Assembly: GCF_000243735.2 (NCBI RefSeq)
Contig: NZ_AHMP02000003.1
Span: 2,936,001-3,000,000, forward strand
Length of the DNA: 64,000 nt
Direction: 5' to 3'
Origin: Leptospira kmetyi serovar Malaysia str. Bejo-Iso9
Lineage (GTDB): Bacteria > Spirochaetota > Leptospiria > Leptospirales > Leptospiraceae
Below are positions 14,421 to 35,761 of the stretch, piece after piece; the first letter of the stretch is position 1; every line of letters starts with the position of its first letter. The translations under genes and the position numbers were made by a program. The notes beneath the pieces were generated by a model. It was given only the letters and a program-made list of their open reading frames with translations, was not told the DNA's origin and ran no database searches.

Positions 14421-15866
14421 TTAATATACAAGAGGATGCGAACGAAGCACCCAACCTTGTTCTCCGGTTAACTGAATTTGATTGATGGTCGGATTTCCCG
14501 CCCAAAACATAAGATTGAGTCCACCACTGTTGTAAAACCCGTCGCCTAAACATTCTCCCAAACCGACGAGATTGTTTCCGTTTTGATCTCTACATTCGGG
14601 TGTTTCGGGTAACGGATCCAAAGAATAACGTCCTTTCACGACGTCTTTTTCGACGGGATGATACAATCCCAAATAATGTCCGCCTTCGTGCGCAATCGTC
14701 TTTGCGAGAAATATCTGATCCGATGCGCAGGTTAAATCCTGTCCCGTGGTTCCGCAACCCGTAGCGGTTCTATGATTTTCGATGAATACGATCATTCCCG
14801 ATTTCGGCGTTCCCGTTACCGGAATTCCGGGAATGCCCGAAGAGATTCCTAAAATTCCAGCGGGTGCGCTGCTCGATACCGTATAATCTCTCGTTACATA
14901 GATATTCAAAGAGTTCGCGTCTTGAACCGCGGATGGATTACTTCTATAAAGAGAACCTAAAGAATTGACTACATCTCCGTAATCGTCCGTGATATTTGCG
15001 ATCGTTAAGTAAGAAGCTCCGGCCGCGGCGATGCTCGCTGTTACCGTCACGTCGATCTTAACCGTACTCTGCGCGTATATATCCTTCAACGTTTGAATCA
15101 TCGTCGCCATTCCCGCAGTGGTCGGAGTCGTTACCGCACCCGGAATAAAGATCAAATTGATGTTCAATTTTTTTCTGGATTGCCAAACCTTGCTCAAACC
15201 TGAATTAGAATTTCCGAATGCACCGTTCGGTTCCGCACGGAACTTATATTCTTCGCAGGTTTGAACCGTATTGTTCGTGACTCTTCTCGTAATTACGGAA
15301 GGACTCGGTGCGCTCGGAAAGATGAAATCGGCGCCTAACGCGTTGCTGATGAAATTATTATAACCGGAACTCGGAGCGTAATATCCAGAAGTCGCACCGA
15401 CCGGAAAGGCCGTCGTCGTCGATCGATAACCCGCCGATTCGCTCTTTCCATTGTCTTGAATCAGATTTCCGAAAGAAGTCTGCCAAAGAGGATAAATAAA
15501 ACGATTCGGATTGGAAGCGAACGCGTGATTTTGTTCCGTATAAACGATTCCCATCGGATTGTCTTTTCCAAGACCGGCAAACTGAACTGTTCCGACAAGA
15601 TACGCGGTTCCACCGTCCGCATAAGCGCCGCTTTCGGTTAAAAGAACCTGACTTAAAGTGGAATTGGAAACGCTGAAGTTCGGCGCGCTTCCGCTGGTCC
15701 GAACATTCTCGGCCGCTTCACAATGATAGAGCGCTTCGTTGATCGCATAAAGTCCGAACAACAACTGGAGGTTTTTGGAAGTGTCGTCGTCTTTTCCTTG
15801 TTGGATCGGACAACCCCAAACGAAAGAACATAAGATACAAATTATAACTAAAGATCTTCCCAACAT
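14421..15866 (-). CDS. Lipoprotein metalloprotease-like protein (metzincin zinc motif)
   Basis: About 481 residues. The start at 15866 gives a compact lipoprotein signal (MLGRSLVIICILCSFVWGC) and has GGAAAA upstream; in-frame ATGs also exist at 15890 and 15902. The notable motif is AHEGGHYLGLYHP, which fits HExxHxxGxxH, the three-histidine zinc site of metzincin peptidases. Many Ser, Gly and Thr residues elsewhere suggest a surface-exposed region. The protein then ends with a Gly/Asn-rich segment. No known Leptospira protease name can be assigned from sequence alone. It may be surface lipoprotein acting on host or environmental protein; that is inference. Confidence 0.7.
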   Translation of the reverse strand: MLGRSLVIICILCSFVWGCPIQQGKDDDTSKNLQLLFGLYAINEALYHCEAAENVRTSGSAPNFSVSNSTLSQVLLTESGAYADGGTAYLVGTVQFAGLGKDNPMGIVYTEQNHAFASNPNRFIYPLWQTSFGNLIQDNGKSESAGYRSTTTAFPVGATSGYYAPSSGYNNFISNALGADFIFPSAPSPSVITRRVTNNTVQTCEEYKFRAEPNGAFGNSNSGLSKVWQSRKKLNINLIFIPGAVTTPTTAGMATMIQTLKDIYAQSTVKIDVTVTASIAAAGASYLTIANITDDYGDVVNSLGSLYRSNPSAVQDANSLNIYVTRDYTVSSSAPAGILGISSGIPGIPVTGTPKSGMIVFIENHRTATGCGTTGQDLTCASDQIFLAKTIAHEGGHYLGLYHPVEKDVVKGRYSLDPLPETPECRDQNGNNLVGLGECLGDGFYNSGGLNLMFWAGNPTINQIQLTGEQGWVLRSHPLVY

Positions 15867-15973
15867 ATTTCCATTTTCCCGAGCTTTCATTGAGAAAGCC
15901 ATAATATTCCGAAGCAGTCGATTCGTTTCTCATTCCGATTCGAATTCAAAATTTAAAACGAAATGATCCTAAA

Positions 15974-17092
15974 CTATTTAGGATTGAATCCTATATCCTT
16001 TTCTTTTCCAACCAATTCGGATACGGATTTTAGATCTTGTTTTTTTAAGAACCGATCCAAAAATTCCAGAATCCTCAACGGTAGAAAAGGGCCCTGATAA
16101 ATATAACCGGTATAAATTTGGATTAAGTCAGCGCCCGCGAGAATTTTTTCCAAGGCCGCTTTTCCCGAATCGATTCCGCCAACTCCGATGATCGGAATTC
16201 TTCCCTTTAAAATTCGATACGCTACACGTACGAATTCGGTCGAACGATCCCTAAGAGGAGCGCCGGAAAGTCCGCCTTCTTTTTCCACGTTCGGATATCG
16301 TTTCAGAGAAGATTTGTCGATCGTCGTGTTGGTCAAGATCACGCCGTCGATCTTTAGATTTATGGATGTTTCGAGTAACGCTTCGAGGTCTTTGTGTTCC
16401 ATGTCCGGCGCAAATTTAACGAACATCGGAATTTTAAAATTCTTTCCTAATCCGTTTCGAATTCCTTGGATCAAAGAAACGAAGTTTTCCTGCTTCTGAA
16501 AATTTCTCAAACCGGGCGTGTTCGGCGAACTGATATTGATGACCGTATAATCCGCGTAAGGTGAAAGTTTTTTTAAAGTATAGACGTAATCCTCGATCGC
16601 TTTTTCTTCGGGAACGATTTTTGTCTTTCCGGCATTGATCCCTCGAATCTTTCCTTTTTTTTGGGAAGAAAGAATTTTTTCCGCCAAGTCCGCGCCGGGA
16701 TTGTTAAAACCCATTCGATTGATCAAGGCCTGATTTTCGGGATAACGAAACACTCTCGGTTTGGGATTTCCGGGTTGTTCTTGTCCGGTGATCGTTCCGA
16801 CTTCGATATGACCGAAACCCATTCGAGAAAGAAAAGGATAAAGTTCGCCCGTTTTATCAAAACCCGCGCCCATTCCCAACGGATTTTCGAATTCGATTCC
16901 GGCGACTTTCGTTTTTAAACGATCGCTTCGATAAGAGGTCATCGCGTCGATGACCGATAAAACTCCGGGAATTTTTTGGCTCGCTCCGAGAAGATTCTTT
17001 GCAAGCTCGTGCGCCGTCTCGGGATCGAGAGAAAGAAAAAAAGGCTTTAGAAAAGCGGAATATGCGGTTTGTCTCAGAGAAGAAGAAAGCAT
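15974..17092 (-). CDS. pyrD: Dihydroorotate dehydrogenase (quinone), class 2
   Basis: Oxidises dihydroorotate to orotate in pyrimidine synthesis and passes electrons to quinone at the inner membrane. The 372-residue protein has the class 2 amino-terminal helices for membrane contact (LKPFFLSLDPETAHELAKNLLG), the FMN-site motif NPLGMGAGFDKTGE, VEVGTITG-type strand (IEVGTITGQEQPGNPKPR), INRMGFNNPG, the substrate stretch TVINISSPNTPGLR with catalytic Ser, and IGVGGIDSG with IQIYTGYIYQGP for phosphate binding. It lies 26 bp behind an ABC-2 permease gene on the same strand and may be read through from it. Confidence 0.96.
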   Translation of the reverse strand: MLSSSLRQTAYSAFLKPFFLSLDPETAHELAKNLLGASQKIPGVLSVIDAMTSYRSDRLKTKVAGIEFENPLGMGAGFDKTGELYPFLSRMGFGHIEVGTITGQEQPGNPKPRVFRYPENQALINRMGFNNPGADLAEKILSSQKKGKIRGINAGKTKIVPEEKAIEDYVYTLKKLSPYADYTVINISSPNTPGLRNFQKQENFVSLIQGIRNGLGKNFKIPMFVKFAPDMEHKDLEALLETSINLKIDGVILTNTTIDKSSLKRYPNVEKEGGLSGAPLRDRSTEFVRVAYRILKGRIPIIGVGGIDSGKAALEKILAGADLIQIYTGYIYQGPFLPLRILEFLDRFLKKQDLKSVSELVGKEKDIGFNPK

Positions 17093-17118
17093 CTCTGAAA
17101 CTATTTAATCCGCACAAA

Positions 17119-19163
<2,045 letters not shown>

Positions 19164-19229
19164 GAGAAGTCCTCGATCACTACATTCTAAATTTTGAATT
19201 CGATTTTGAAACGGAAAGGTTCCGCATGT

Positions 19230-19961
19230 TTATGCATTTTTGATCATTCTGTAAATCAAGGAAGGAAATAGTCTAAGCGCTACTCCGAGATACTTTACGA
19301 CTCCGATTCCGATATATTCCCTGTCCTTTTCCAACGCGGCGATAAACTCGTCCGTAAGCGCGGCGGTGGTCAACTTATTCTTTCCTCGTCCTGCGGTCAT
19401 CGGCGTATCGACTTGAGGAGGAAGCATTTCGATCACCTTTACGTTCGTTCCTTCGAGTTGATAACGAAGCGCTTCCGTAAACATATGAAGCCCGGCTTTC
19501 GTTCCGCAATAAAGAGGTGCGGAACGTTTCGGAACCAACGCCAGACCCGAGGTTACGTTGACGATCGCCGCATTGAAATTCGATTTTAAAACGGGAATCA
19601 AAATGGAAATCAGACGAATCGGAATCGTCAAGTTGGTTTGGATTTCCTTTTCGATCGCATCCGTTTGATCGGGGTCCTTGGAAAAATCCGGATTGAATTG
19701 AATTCCAGCGTTGTTGATCAAAATGTTAAGCGAAGGATATTTTTTCCGTATTAAAGTAATCAACTTATCGAAATCGGCGGGTTTTGTAAGATCGCATCGA
19801 ACGGTTTCGATTCCGGGAACGGAAGACAAACGAGAAAGCGATTCCTTGTTTCTTCCCAATGCGATGACCGTGTTTCCCAGACCCGCAAATCTTTTTGCAA
19901 GTTCCAAACCGATTCCGGAAGTTGCGCCTGTGATTAAAATCGTATTGCCCGAAAGTTTCAT
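19230..19961 (-). CDS. Short-chain dehydrogenase/reductase
   Basis: A 243-residue classical SDR. The NAD(P) site TGATSGIGLELA is at 11-22, NNAG is at about 87-90, and the catalytic Tyr-x3-Lys is LYCGTKAG, with a Ser about 13 residues before. The carboxy-terminal part is hydrophobic, as in DltE-like SDRs. The substrate is unknown. It stands between the fructosamine-kinase-like gene (59 bp upstream) and the ABC exporter (66 bp downstream), all on the minus strand. Confidence 0.92.
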   Translation of the reverse strand: MKLSGNTILITGATSGIGLELAKRFAGLGNTVIALGRNKESLSRLSSVPGIETVRCDLTKPADFDKLITLIRKKYPSLNILINNAGIQFNPDFSKDPDQTDAIEKEIQTNLTIPIRLISILIPVLKSNFNAAIVNVTSGLALVPKRSAPLYCGTKAGLHMFTEALRYQLEGTNVKVIEMLPPQVDTPMTAGRGKNKLTTAALTDEFIAALEKDREYIGIGVVKYLGVALRLFPSLIYRMIKNA

Positions 19962-20020
19962 GATCCGCTTATCTTCTTTTTACAAACGGATCAAGCAAGC
20001 AATTCATGAACGAGGAAGAA

Positions 20021-20914
20021 TTAACTTTTACCGTAATAGCGAAGAATTTGTCTGAGTGAAGAAAGATAAGAAGGACCGAACAGATTGATATGGACCAAAA
20101 CGGGATACATCTGCCAAAAAGGAATTCTATCCTTAAGATGTTCCGGATCGTCTATGCCGCAAGAGGAAAGAATTTGTTGCATCTCTTCCAGATTTAAGGA
20201 ACTTCCAAATAAGTTCAACATCGCAAGATCCTGTTCGGGATGAGAAAACGAAATCGAAGGATCGATCAGATAGGAATGTCCGTTTTTTCCGGTGAGAATA
20301 TTTCCGGACCAGAGATCTCCGTGGATCAATCTCGGTCTGCTTTGATCGAGGGACCATTCTTCCGTAAACTTTTGAAATACTTCCGTAACGTTTTCCACGT
20401 CCTTGGCCGTAATCAATCGTCTTGCGATCGCCATATCCAATTGAGTTGTTAAGCGACTTTCCCAAAAGAATTCCCGAAAACTCGAATGCCAACGATTCTT
20501 TTGCGGAAGCGTTCCAATGAAATTATTCCTTTTCCATCCCCAAGAATTCGAATCCTTTCGATAGAGAAGTTTCAGACTTCGGATTAAATCTTCGCGAGCT
20601 CCGGAGGTTGTCGCGCCGGATTCGATATAATCCATTACTAAAAGCCAGGAAACTCCGGCCTGAACGATCCCGTAACATTCTGGAACACGAGCGCCGATTC
20701 GAAAGAGTTGTTCCAAGGATTCTTTTTCGGTTTCTGCCATCTCCTTGTTTGCGATGACCTTAACGGCAAAGGTATGATGAGGAACGGTTGCGAGATAGAT
20801 TTCGTTTAGACTGGAGGAATGAAAACGTACTTTGGGTCTGGACCCGGAATTTACGATTCCAAGTCTTTCCAAACCGTCGCAGATCGCTTCTTCTAAACCC
20901 GCTTTGATGACCAC
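20021..20914 (-). CDS. Fructosamine kinase family protein
   Basis: A 297-residue kinase-fold protein. The catalytic motif LIHGDLWSGNIL and the metal-binding Asp in YLIDPSISFSHPEQDLA match the fructosamine-3-kinase/ketosamine-3-kinase family, which phosphorylates sugar adducts on proteins so that they fall off (known function of characterised members). Residues 95-110 hold WLLVMDYIESG, the hinge. The start is a GTG at 20914 with a strong GGAGGAAG. It is the first gene of a minus-strand run (SDR, ABC exporter, pyrD). Aminoglycoside phosphotransferases are the nearest alternative. Confidence 0.87.
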   Translation of the reverse strand: MVIKAGLEEAICDGLERLGIVNSGSRPKVRFHSSSLNEIYLATVPHHTFAVKVIANKEMAETEKESLEQLFRIGARVPECYGIVQAGVSWLLVMDYIESGATTSGAREDLIRSLKLLYRKDSNSWGWKRNNFIGTLPQKNRWHSSFREFFWESRLTTQLDMAIARRLITAKDVENVTEVFQKFTEEWSLDQSRPRLIHGDLWSGNILTGKNGHSYLIDPSISFSHPEQDLAMLNLFGSSLNLEEMQQILSSCGIDDPEHLKDRIPFWQMYPVLVHINLFGPSYLSSLRQILRYYGKS

Positions 20915-21025
20915 AAATTCGCTTCCTCCCGGATGATTCCGGTTCTTTTCATCTGATTAGAAAATCGGTCTGAAAGGTTCCCGGATTGATTGAAATTTAT
21001 GAAATCCTTTTATAATCCGTAAGAC

Positions 21026-21955
21026 GTGAACATCCTAAGAATTATTACCATACTATCGTTGTTTGTCGGACACACACTTTGGGCGACGGAACAAACGTTA
21101 CATTGGAATTACGCGCTCTTCGTTTCGCTGGAAAAAGGATCTAACTCCGATTGGGTGGATGTTTGTTCCAAATCCCACACGATCAGTTATACGGGGAATG
21201 TCATATTATCAAATGGCAATTTCAAATCCTCGGCGTTGCCCAAAGGATTTTTGGATTTATGTAAGAATTATAAAACTCGATTGATTCCTTTGATCACTGC
21301 GGCGGGGAAAGCGGGTTCGGGATTTCTTAAATCGGATCGAACGATCGAAAACGCGACTTTAGAACTTTCAAATTATTTAATACGAAATCCGGAGATCGCC
21401 GGTTTGCATTTGGATATCGAATTTCTTCCTTCGTCCGAGATTTCGAATTTTAGAAAATTCTTAAGGGCGTTGAAGAATAAATTGGCGAAAGAAAAAGTGC
21501 TTACGGTTGCGATCCTTCCTCAAATCGATTTTCCAAATCGAAATTCCGTCGTTCATGCGGATATTTTAACCGAGGAAGCGATCGACGAGTTTGTGCTGAT
21601 GAGCTACGATTTCCATTCTCCCCAAACGGCTCCGGGTCCGGTGACTTCTTTTTCTCTGACAAAAAAAAATTTGGAATTCTTATCCGAACGAATTCCCGGT
21701 TCCAAACTCTGGCTCGGACTTCCTTTGTACGGTTACTTCTGGAATCGAAACGGTAAAACTCGGATTCTCACCCAGAAGGACCTTCGTAAGTTTCGCGAGA
21801 ATTCCCAAATCGTTTCGGACTCCGACGGTTTCAGCGTTCTCAAAAACGAGAACGGAATCGGTTTTATTTCCGATCCGAGTACATTAGAAATGTTTAATAA
21901 ATACCTTTCAACTTTCGGTTTGAAAGGAACCGCCTATTGGAGAATCGGTTTTTAA
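21026..21955 (+). CDS. Exported GH18-like glycosyl hydrolase
   Basis: A 309-residue exported protein with a signal peptide (MNILRIITILSLFVGHTLWA). It matches the GH18 barrel: GLHLDIEF at 126-133 corresponds to the DxxDxDxE strand with catalytic-acid Glu132 and Asp130, and LMSYDFHSP at 191-199 is the MxYD motif with substrate-assisting residues. KLWLGLPLYGYFW is the later conserved strand. The first Asp of the signature is replaced by Gly/Leu, so chitinase activity is not assured; spore-peptidoglycan and chitooligosaccharide hydrolases are alternatives. The start is a GTG at 21026 with weak ribosome site. No partner genes are adjacent. Confidence 0.78.
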   Translation: MNILRIITILSLFVGHTLWATEQTLHWNYALFVSLEKGSNSDWVDVCSKSHTISYTGNVILSNGNFKSSALPKGFLDLCKNYKTRLIPLITAAGKAGSGFLKSDRTIENATLELSNYLIRNPEIAGLHLDIEFLPSSEISNFRKFLRALKNKLAKEKVLTVAILPQIDFPNRNSVVHADILTEEAIDEFVLMSYDFHSPQTAPGPVTSFSLTKKNLEFLSERIPGSKLWLGLPLYGYFWNRNGKTRILTQKDLRKFRENSQIVSDSDGFSVLKNENGIGFISDPSTLEMFNKYLSTFGLKGTAYWRIGF

Positions 21956-22055
21956 TGGGTTCGGATTTTTGATTCGGAACCAATATTCAATTTTACATTT
22001 CTTTTCTCCCCTTTAAACTTGGAGCCAGGTTTCGTTCTTTTCAAAGAGGTTTTTT

Positions 22056-23471
<1,416 letters not shown>

Positions 23472-23539
23472 ACCCGAACGGCCGAAATTCTTTCGAACTT
23501 CGACACATTCAGGTTTTTGAATTTTAGAGAATTCTTATA

Positions 23540-26971
<3,432 letters not shown>

Positions 26972-26975
<4 letters not shown>

Positions 26976-27592
26976 GCGGACACCTCTTCTTTTTCGTTCT
27001 CGGAAGAACCTTCCATGCTGATTCTCAAAGTGGCCGCGGCACCGATGATAAACACCGCGTCTAAGAAGGAACCGAACTCGATCCCGAGCGGAAGTTCCGT
27101 TCTCAAAATCTGAGTCAAAAGAAACGTTCCGTTTTCAAAGACCGCAAACGAAGCGATCACCCCGACCCAATGACGTCGAACCACGAAACCGACCATTCCC
27201 ACGTATAAAATCAAAAACGTGTAAAGAAAGGACATCTGATTCACTTCACCGAATCGAAATTTAGTAAAACCTAATATTAGAAAACCCACGATCGCTCCGA
27301 CCAAAAGGAGCGCAAACGTGGGAATATAACCCACTTTCGGAAACGTGGATTCGACGGAGTTGGTTCTGCGCGCGGTCCAAAAAAGGATCCACGGAGTCAA
27401 AACCACTTTAAAGAGTACGATCATTCCCGCCAAAAACAAGCTGTGATTTCCGTAACCTCCCTCTTCGAAAAGAGGAACCAAAAGAAACACGCTTTGAAAC
27501 GCAAGAAGAAGTACGAGTCTCTTCAAGCGGTTCTCCAAAAGGATGACTACTCCGAGCAGAAGAAGAATTAAATAACTGAATTCTGTTCCCAT
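26972..27592 (-). CDS. HyfE-like membrane subunit
   Basis: A 206-residue protein with about six membrane helices. Length and place between HyfC- and HyfF-like genes match HyfE, whose carboxy half resembles NuoK. An acidic residue sits in a helix near VFENGTFLL, as in NuoK-like subunits. The soluble tail is short and acidic (ENEKEEVSA). The ATG has AAGGAAAA upstream. I rely on gene order as much as on sequence for this call, since HyfE proteins diverge widely. Confidence 0.75.
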
Positions 27593-27608
27593 AAAATTTT
27601 CCTTAGGA

Positions 27609-30184
<2,576 letters not shown>

Positions 30185-30185
30185 C

Positions 30186-30198
30186 GGCTTATTAAGCC
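30186..30198 (-). promoter_or_regulatory. Palindrome between ribosome site and start of the HyfB-like gene
   Basis: GGCTTA-A-TAAGCC on the minus strand (six-base arms, one-base loop). The GGAGG lies directly upstream and the ATG two bases downstream. A folded stem would bring the distant ribosome site into normal range, or block it. Whether it folds is untested. Confidence 0.35.
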
Positions 30199-30206
30199 TC
30201 CTTTTT

Positions 30207-32156
30207 CTAAAGAGCGGCGTTCACTTGAAAGAAAAATACGCTGGCGTTGTTCGCCGAAGTATGTTGCTTCATAAACGCGGACGGGTTCAATTCAAACTGA
30301 CCGGTTGATCCGTTGTAGAGCAAAGGACTGTTTCTGTAATTTCGAATCGAATTTCCCGCGATCAAGAATCCGGCTCCGGTCCAGATGGACACGTTGTCGT
30401 TCACTTGAAACATCCACGTTAAATCCAATTCGTTATAAATGTTTCTACCTGTCGAATAAGATTGCGTGTAAGCGTTTCCTGTGTAGTTTTCCGTGGAACC
30501 CGCAGCCGCAATCGTGCCGGTTGCGTTAGTCGTCGTTGCTACGGGAGAAGAAAGTGCGGAACCCGCGATGGAGTTGGCGCCTCCGTTGATCGCGTACCAA
30601 GCGTCGTTTTTCTGAACCTTATCGTTGATGATATAAGCGACTTGGAACATACCCCATTTTTCGTGTTTATAGGTGATGTTCGCGTTCCAAGAACTGAGGT
30701 TCTTCGTATCGATGTTTTCGGAAAGACCCGCTACGTTGTTCCAATAAGGAATCACGCCGAAACGAGGGTTAACGAGTGTTTGAAACGTTCCCACGCTTCC
30801 GTCCGAGCGGTTATTATCCCCTGAGGCATACGTATATTGCGCGCCCACTCTCAATTTATCCGCAAACGTATAACCGGTTTGAACCACGTGAAAACGTCCC
30901 GAGTATTTCACTCTTTCGGTTTTCATATCCGCAAGAGGAGCTCCTTCGATGTTGCCCGGAATATCGTAACCCAAATATTGTTTATGAATTCTTTGTCCGT
31001 TATAACCATTCTGCCACGCACTTTCAATCGTCCAATCCCAAGACTTTCCTTCGGGGAGGTTGTTCTTGTTGGTTCTGTTCGTAAGACGAAAACCGGTCGT
31101 GTAAAGCATATCGCTTTGTCTTTTCCGGTTTTGCGCGAGAACGTCGTCCGCCGTGGACGCGGGGGTCGTCTGAGGAATCCATTTCTTAACGACGTCTATA
31201 TTATAAACGTCTAATACGGCTTCGTTTAGAATTTTGATGGAATTGTAGGTACCGAAAAGAGTCGTATCCGACTGAGAAGCGGACGGATTCGTATTCGGCG
31301 TAGTGGAATTCACTTTCGGGTCGTTCGCCGAAAGAACCCCGTTCACACCGCTTTGAGTCCAATACGGTCTCGCCATAAAAAAGTGAGAACTGAAATTCTC
31401 GTAATCGAACATAACGCGCGCGCCGTCATAGGACAAACCGTTGATCGTCCAGTTTGCGCCCCCGAGCATTCTCTGATCGCCGTAAGCCCAAATCTGTCTA
31501 CCGACTTGAACCTTTGCATCCAGAGGAAGTTTTTTAATCATCACGAACGCTTCCCGAATGCTCGTGCTGTTCGGAGCGATTGAGTTGTTCGGTTTACCCG
31601 GAGTGTTCGGATCCGAACTTAGAGTAGGTGTGTTGTTGAAAAAACCGGAACGAATGTCCCCGACGTTTGCGGGAGATTCTCCACCCCAAACTCGAGTGTC
31701 CTGTACCGTGATCTTGAAAGTCACGTAAGGACTCGGATCGATCAGAAAGTAAAACGCAGAAGTCTGCATGATCCGATCCGTATACGCGTGATTGGATTTA
31801 TCGAAGTTTAAGTTATTTCTGGATTCGTATCTGGGTCTCAGATAAAATCCCAATTTGATCCAATCGTTTACCCAAAGTTTATTCGAGTATTTGTTAACCG
31901 TTTTAGCGAGTTCGGGCTCGATAAACATATGTCGATTGTATTCGGCGCTCAGTCCGCCTTTTTTCATCGGAGAAACAAAATCGGCGTCGTCCGTTTTTGT
32001 TTCTGTTGGTTTAGCGGCGGTGGCTGGATCCGATGTTGCGGGTTTAATCTCCGCGGTCGGAGTGCCTTGAGCGAAAACGGCTCCAGTCCCGGAGGAAAGG
32101 AGAAAGAACAGAATGAAACCTATTTTGAATGTGTTTGTTTTTTGGTTCGAAGTCAT
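30207..32156 (-). CDS. Outer-membrane porin, alginate-export (AlgE)-like
   Basis: A 649-residue outer-membrane beta-barrel. A signal peptide (KIGFILFFLLSSGTGAVFA) is followed by a Pro/Thr/Lys/Ala-rich linker and then many alternating strands with aromatic ends, closing with ASVFFFQVNAAL (terminal aromatic residue pattern for barrel insertion is partly met). The motif VGRQIWAYGDQRMLGGANW is that of the AlgE-type export family. The ATG is preceded by AAGG at about 12 bases. It lies 22 bp upstream of the six-gene Ehr-type operon and must share a transcript with it. Proteins of this family pass anionic sugars; bicarbonate or another anion would be a guess. Confidence 0.82.
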   Translation of the reverse strand: MTSNQKTNTFKIGFILFFLLSSGTGAVFAQGTPTAEIKPATSDPATAAKPTETKTDDADFVSPMKKGGLSAEYNRHMFIEPELAKTVNKYSNKLWVNDWIKLGFYLRPRYESRNNLNFDKSNHAYTDRIMQTSAFYFLIDPSPYVTFKITVQDTRVWGGESPANVGDIRSGFFNNTPTLSSDPNTPGKPNNSIAPNSTSIREAFVMIKKLPLDAKVQVGRQIWAYGDQRMLGGANWTINGLSYDGARVMFDYENFSSHFFMARPYWTQSGVNGVLSANDPKVNSTTPNTNPSASQSDTTLFGTYNSIKILNEAVLDVYNIDVVKKWIPQTTPASTADDVLAQNRKRQSDMLYTTGFRLTNRTNKNNLPEGKSWDWTIESAWQNGYNGQRIHKQYLGYDIPGNIEGAPLADMKTERVKYSGRFHVVQTGYTFADKLRVGAQYTYASGDNNRSDGSVGTFQTLVNPRFGVIPYWNNVAGLSENIDTKNLSSWNANITYKHEKWGMFQVAYIINDKVQKNDAWYAINGGANSIAGSALSSPVATTTNATGTIAAAGSTENYTGNAYTQSYSTGRNIYNELDLTWMFQVNDNVSIWTGAGFLIAGNSIRNYRNSPLLYNGSTGQFELNPSAFMKQHTSANNASVFFFQVNAAL

Positions 32157-32266
32157 TTTGATTTAACCTTCGTTTTTATTTCAGTAAAAAAGAATCTTAT
32201 ACTTCGATACGAAGCTCTCCGCAAGGAAGAGATTCGTACGAGATTATTGAATGCTAAAGTATGAAT

Positions 32267-32319
32267 CGGTTCTCGACGATTTTCCATAAAAAAAATGGGG
32301 AGAATCGTCGAGAAAACCG
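32267..32319 (-). terminator. Strong stem-loop terminator of sbtA
   Basis: The arms 32267-32285 and 32299-32319 pair over about 17 bases (CGGTTnnCTCGACGATT core) with two unpaired T bases, around a loop holding TTTTTTTT on the minus strand. It starts 11 bases behind the sbtA stop. It separates sbtA from the porin-Ehr operon. Confidence 0.65.
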
Positions 32320-32330
32320 GCATCTTCTCC

Positions 32331-33299
<969 letters not shown>

Positions 33300-33444
33300 A
33301 ATCAGCTAACTCCATGATTTTAAGATTCCGAAACCCGATTTAAGAGTTCAAACTGAGCCGCGGTAATCTCTATTTACAAGGGAAGGAAAAGAAATTGAAA
33401 CCTACTCTCTACAATCCCCTACTGAGGGAATAGACTTTCCAGGA

Positions 33445-33457
33445 TTATAAAATTGGA
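33445..33457 (+). repeat. Direct repeat TTATAAAATTGGA, copy 1
   Basis: Identical to 33709-33721, 264 bases apart, in the sbtA/7TMR-AraC intergenic region. Could be a factor-binding site or coincide with a promoter; no proof. Confidence 0.45.
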
Positions 33458-33708
33458 CAATCACTTTTTGAAAAATCGGATTTCTTGGAAAATTTTAGCA
33501 AACCGTACAAATTCTCTTGGGCGACATAAAAAGAATCTGAAAATTAAACCTTAAAGCATATAACGTATGCCGATTGAATCACGCATCCTTGCTTAAAATA
33601 GAATTCAAATCGTTAATTTATGAAAGAATTGCTCGGGATTTATACCGGTTTTTCGCAAAAAAGAAAGTCTTTTCCGCGGGGGAAAGATTTCTAAAAAACT
33701 GTCTAACT

Positions 33709-33721
33709 TTATAAAATTGGA
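33709..33721 (+). repeat. Direct repeat TTATAAAATTGGA, copy 2
   Basis: Second perfect copy of the 13-bp repeat at 33445-33457. Confidence 0.45.
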
Positions 33722-33824
33722 AAGTGAAAAGGGTTCCCGTTTTAAGAAATGAAAATTCACGTTTAAAAATGAAGAATTTTCTTTTTTAGAAACGAATTTT
33801 AAAAAAGTACTGGTGCAAACTTCA

Positions 33825-33837
33825 TTTTCCGGGAAAA
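33825..33837. promoter_or_regulatory. Dyad TTTTCC-N1-GGAAAA, candidate operator
   Basis: A perfect six-base inverted repeat. The same dyad with a two-base spacer is 70 bp further on (33895-33908), and a five-base form is at 33671-33685. Spacing by roughly seven helical turns between the two best copies would suit a dimeric regulator. Confidence 0.4.
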
Positions 33838-33894
33838 ATCCATCCTAAAAATATCGAGGGCGAGAAAGGAAAAAAAGAAATCGAAGCAGTCCGG

Positions 33895-33908
33895 TTTTCC
33901 GGGGAAAA
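33895..33908. promoter_or_regulatory. Dyad TTTTCC-N2-GGAAAA, candidate operator
   Basis: A perfect six-base inverted repeat about 90 bp upstream of the 7TMR-AraC start at 33998; second good copy of the dyad at 33825-33837. Confidence 0.4.
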
Positions 33909-33997
33909 AAATAAAAACTCAATTTGCTTCAGAAACGTTTTCAAAAACGATGATATCTCCTTCGGTAAATATTGCGAAACAAGGACTCGGAAACGGA

Positions 33998-35629
<1,632 letters not shown>

Positions 35630-35761
35630 ATTCTCAAATTGATTTGAATTTATCCGACTTTGGAAATAAAATATTCTCCAATGTGGAAATTTTCGATTTT
35701 CTGACGGTTGTTTCTAACAGATTCGATAGAACGATTCATATCATCACATTAGGAAATTAAG

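Larger units (their letters stand above)
33300..33997. other. Long AT-rich noncoding divergent region with repeated dyads
   Basis: No convincing gene; the only frames are short (about 24 codons from an ATG near 33620). The 698 bp must hold promoters for sbtA (leftward) and the 7TMR-AraC gene (rightward). It contains a 13-bp perfect direct repeat (33445-33457 and 33709-33721) and three TTTCC...GGAAA dyads (33671-33685, 33825-33837, 33895-33908). Confidence 0.6.

Noticed and set aside
33620..33694. 24-codon frame in the sbtA/7TMR-AraC gap
   Set aside because: Short, without ribosome site, and contains one of the dyads; treated as noncoding.
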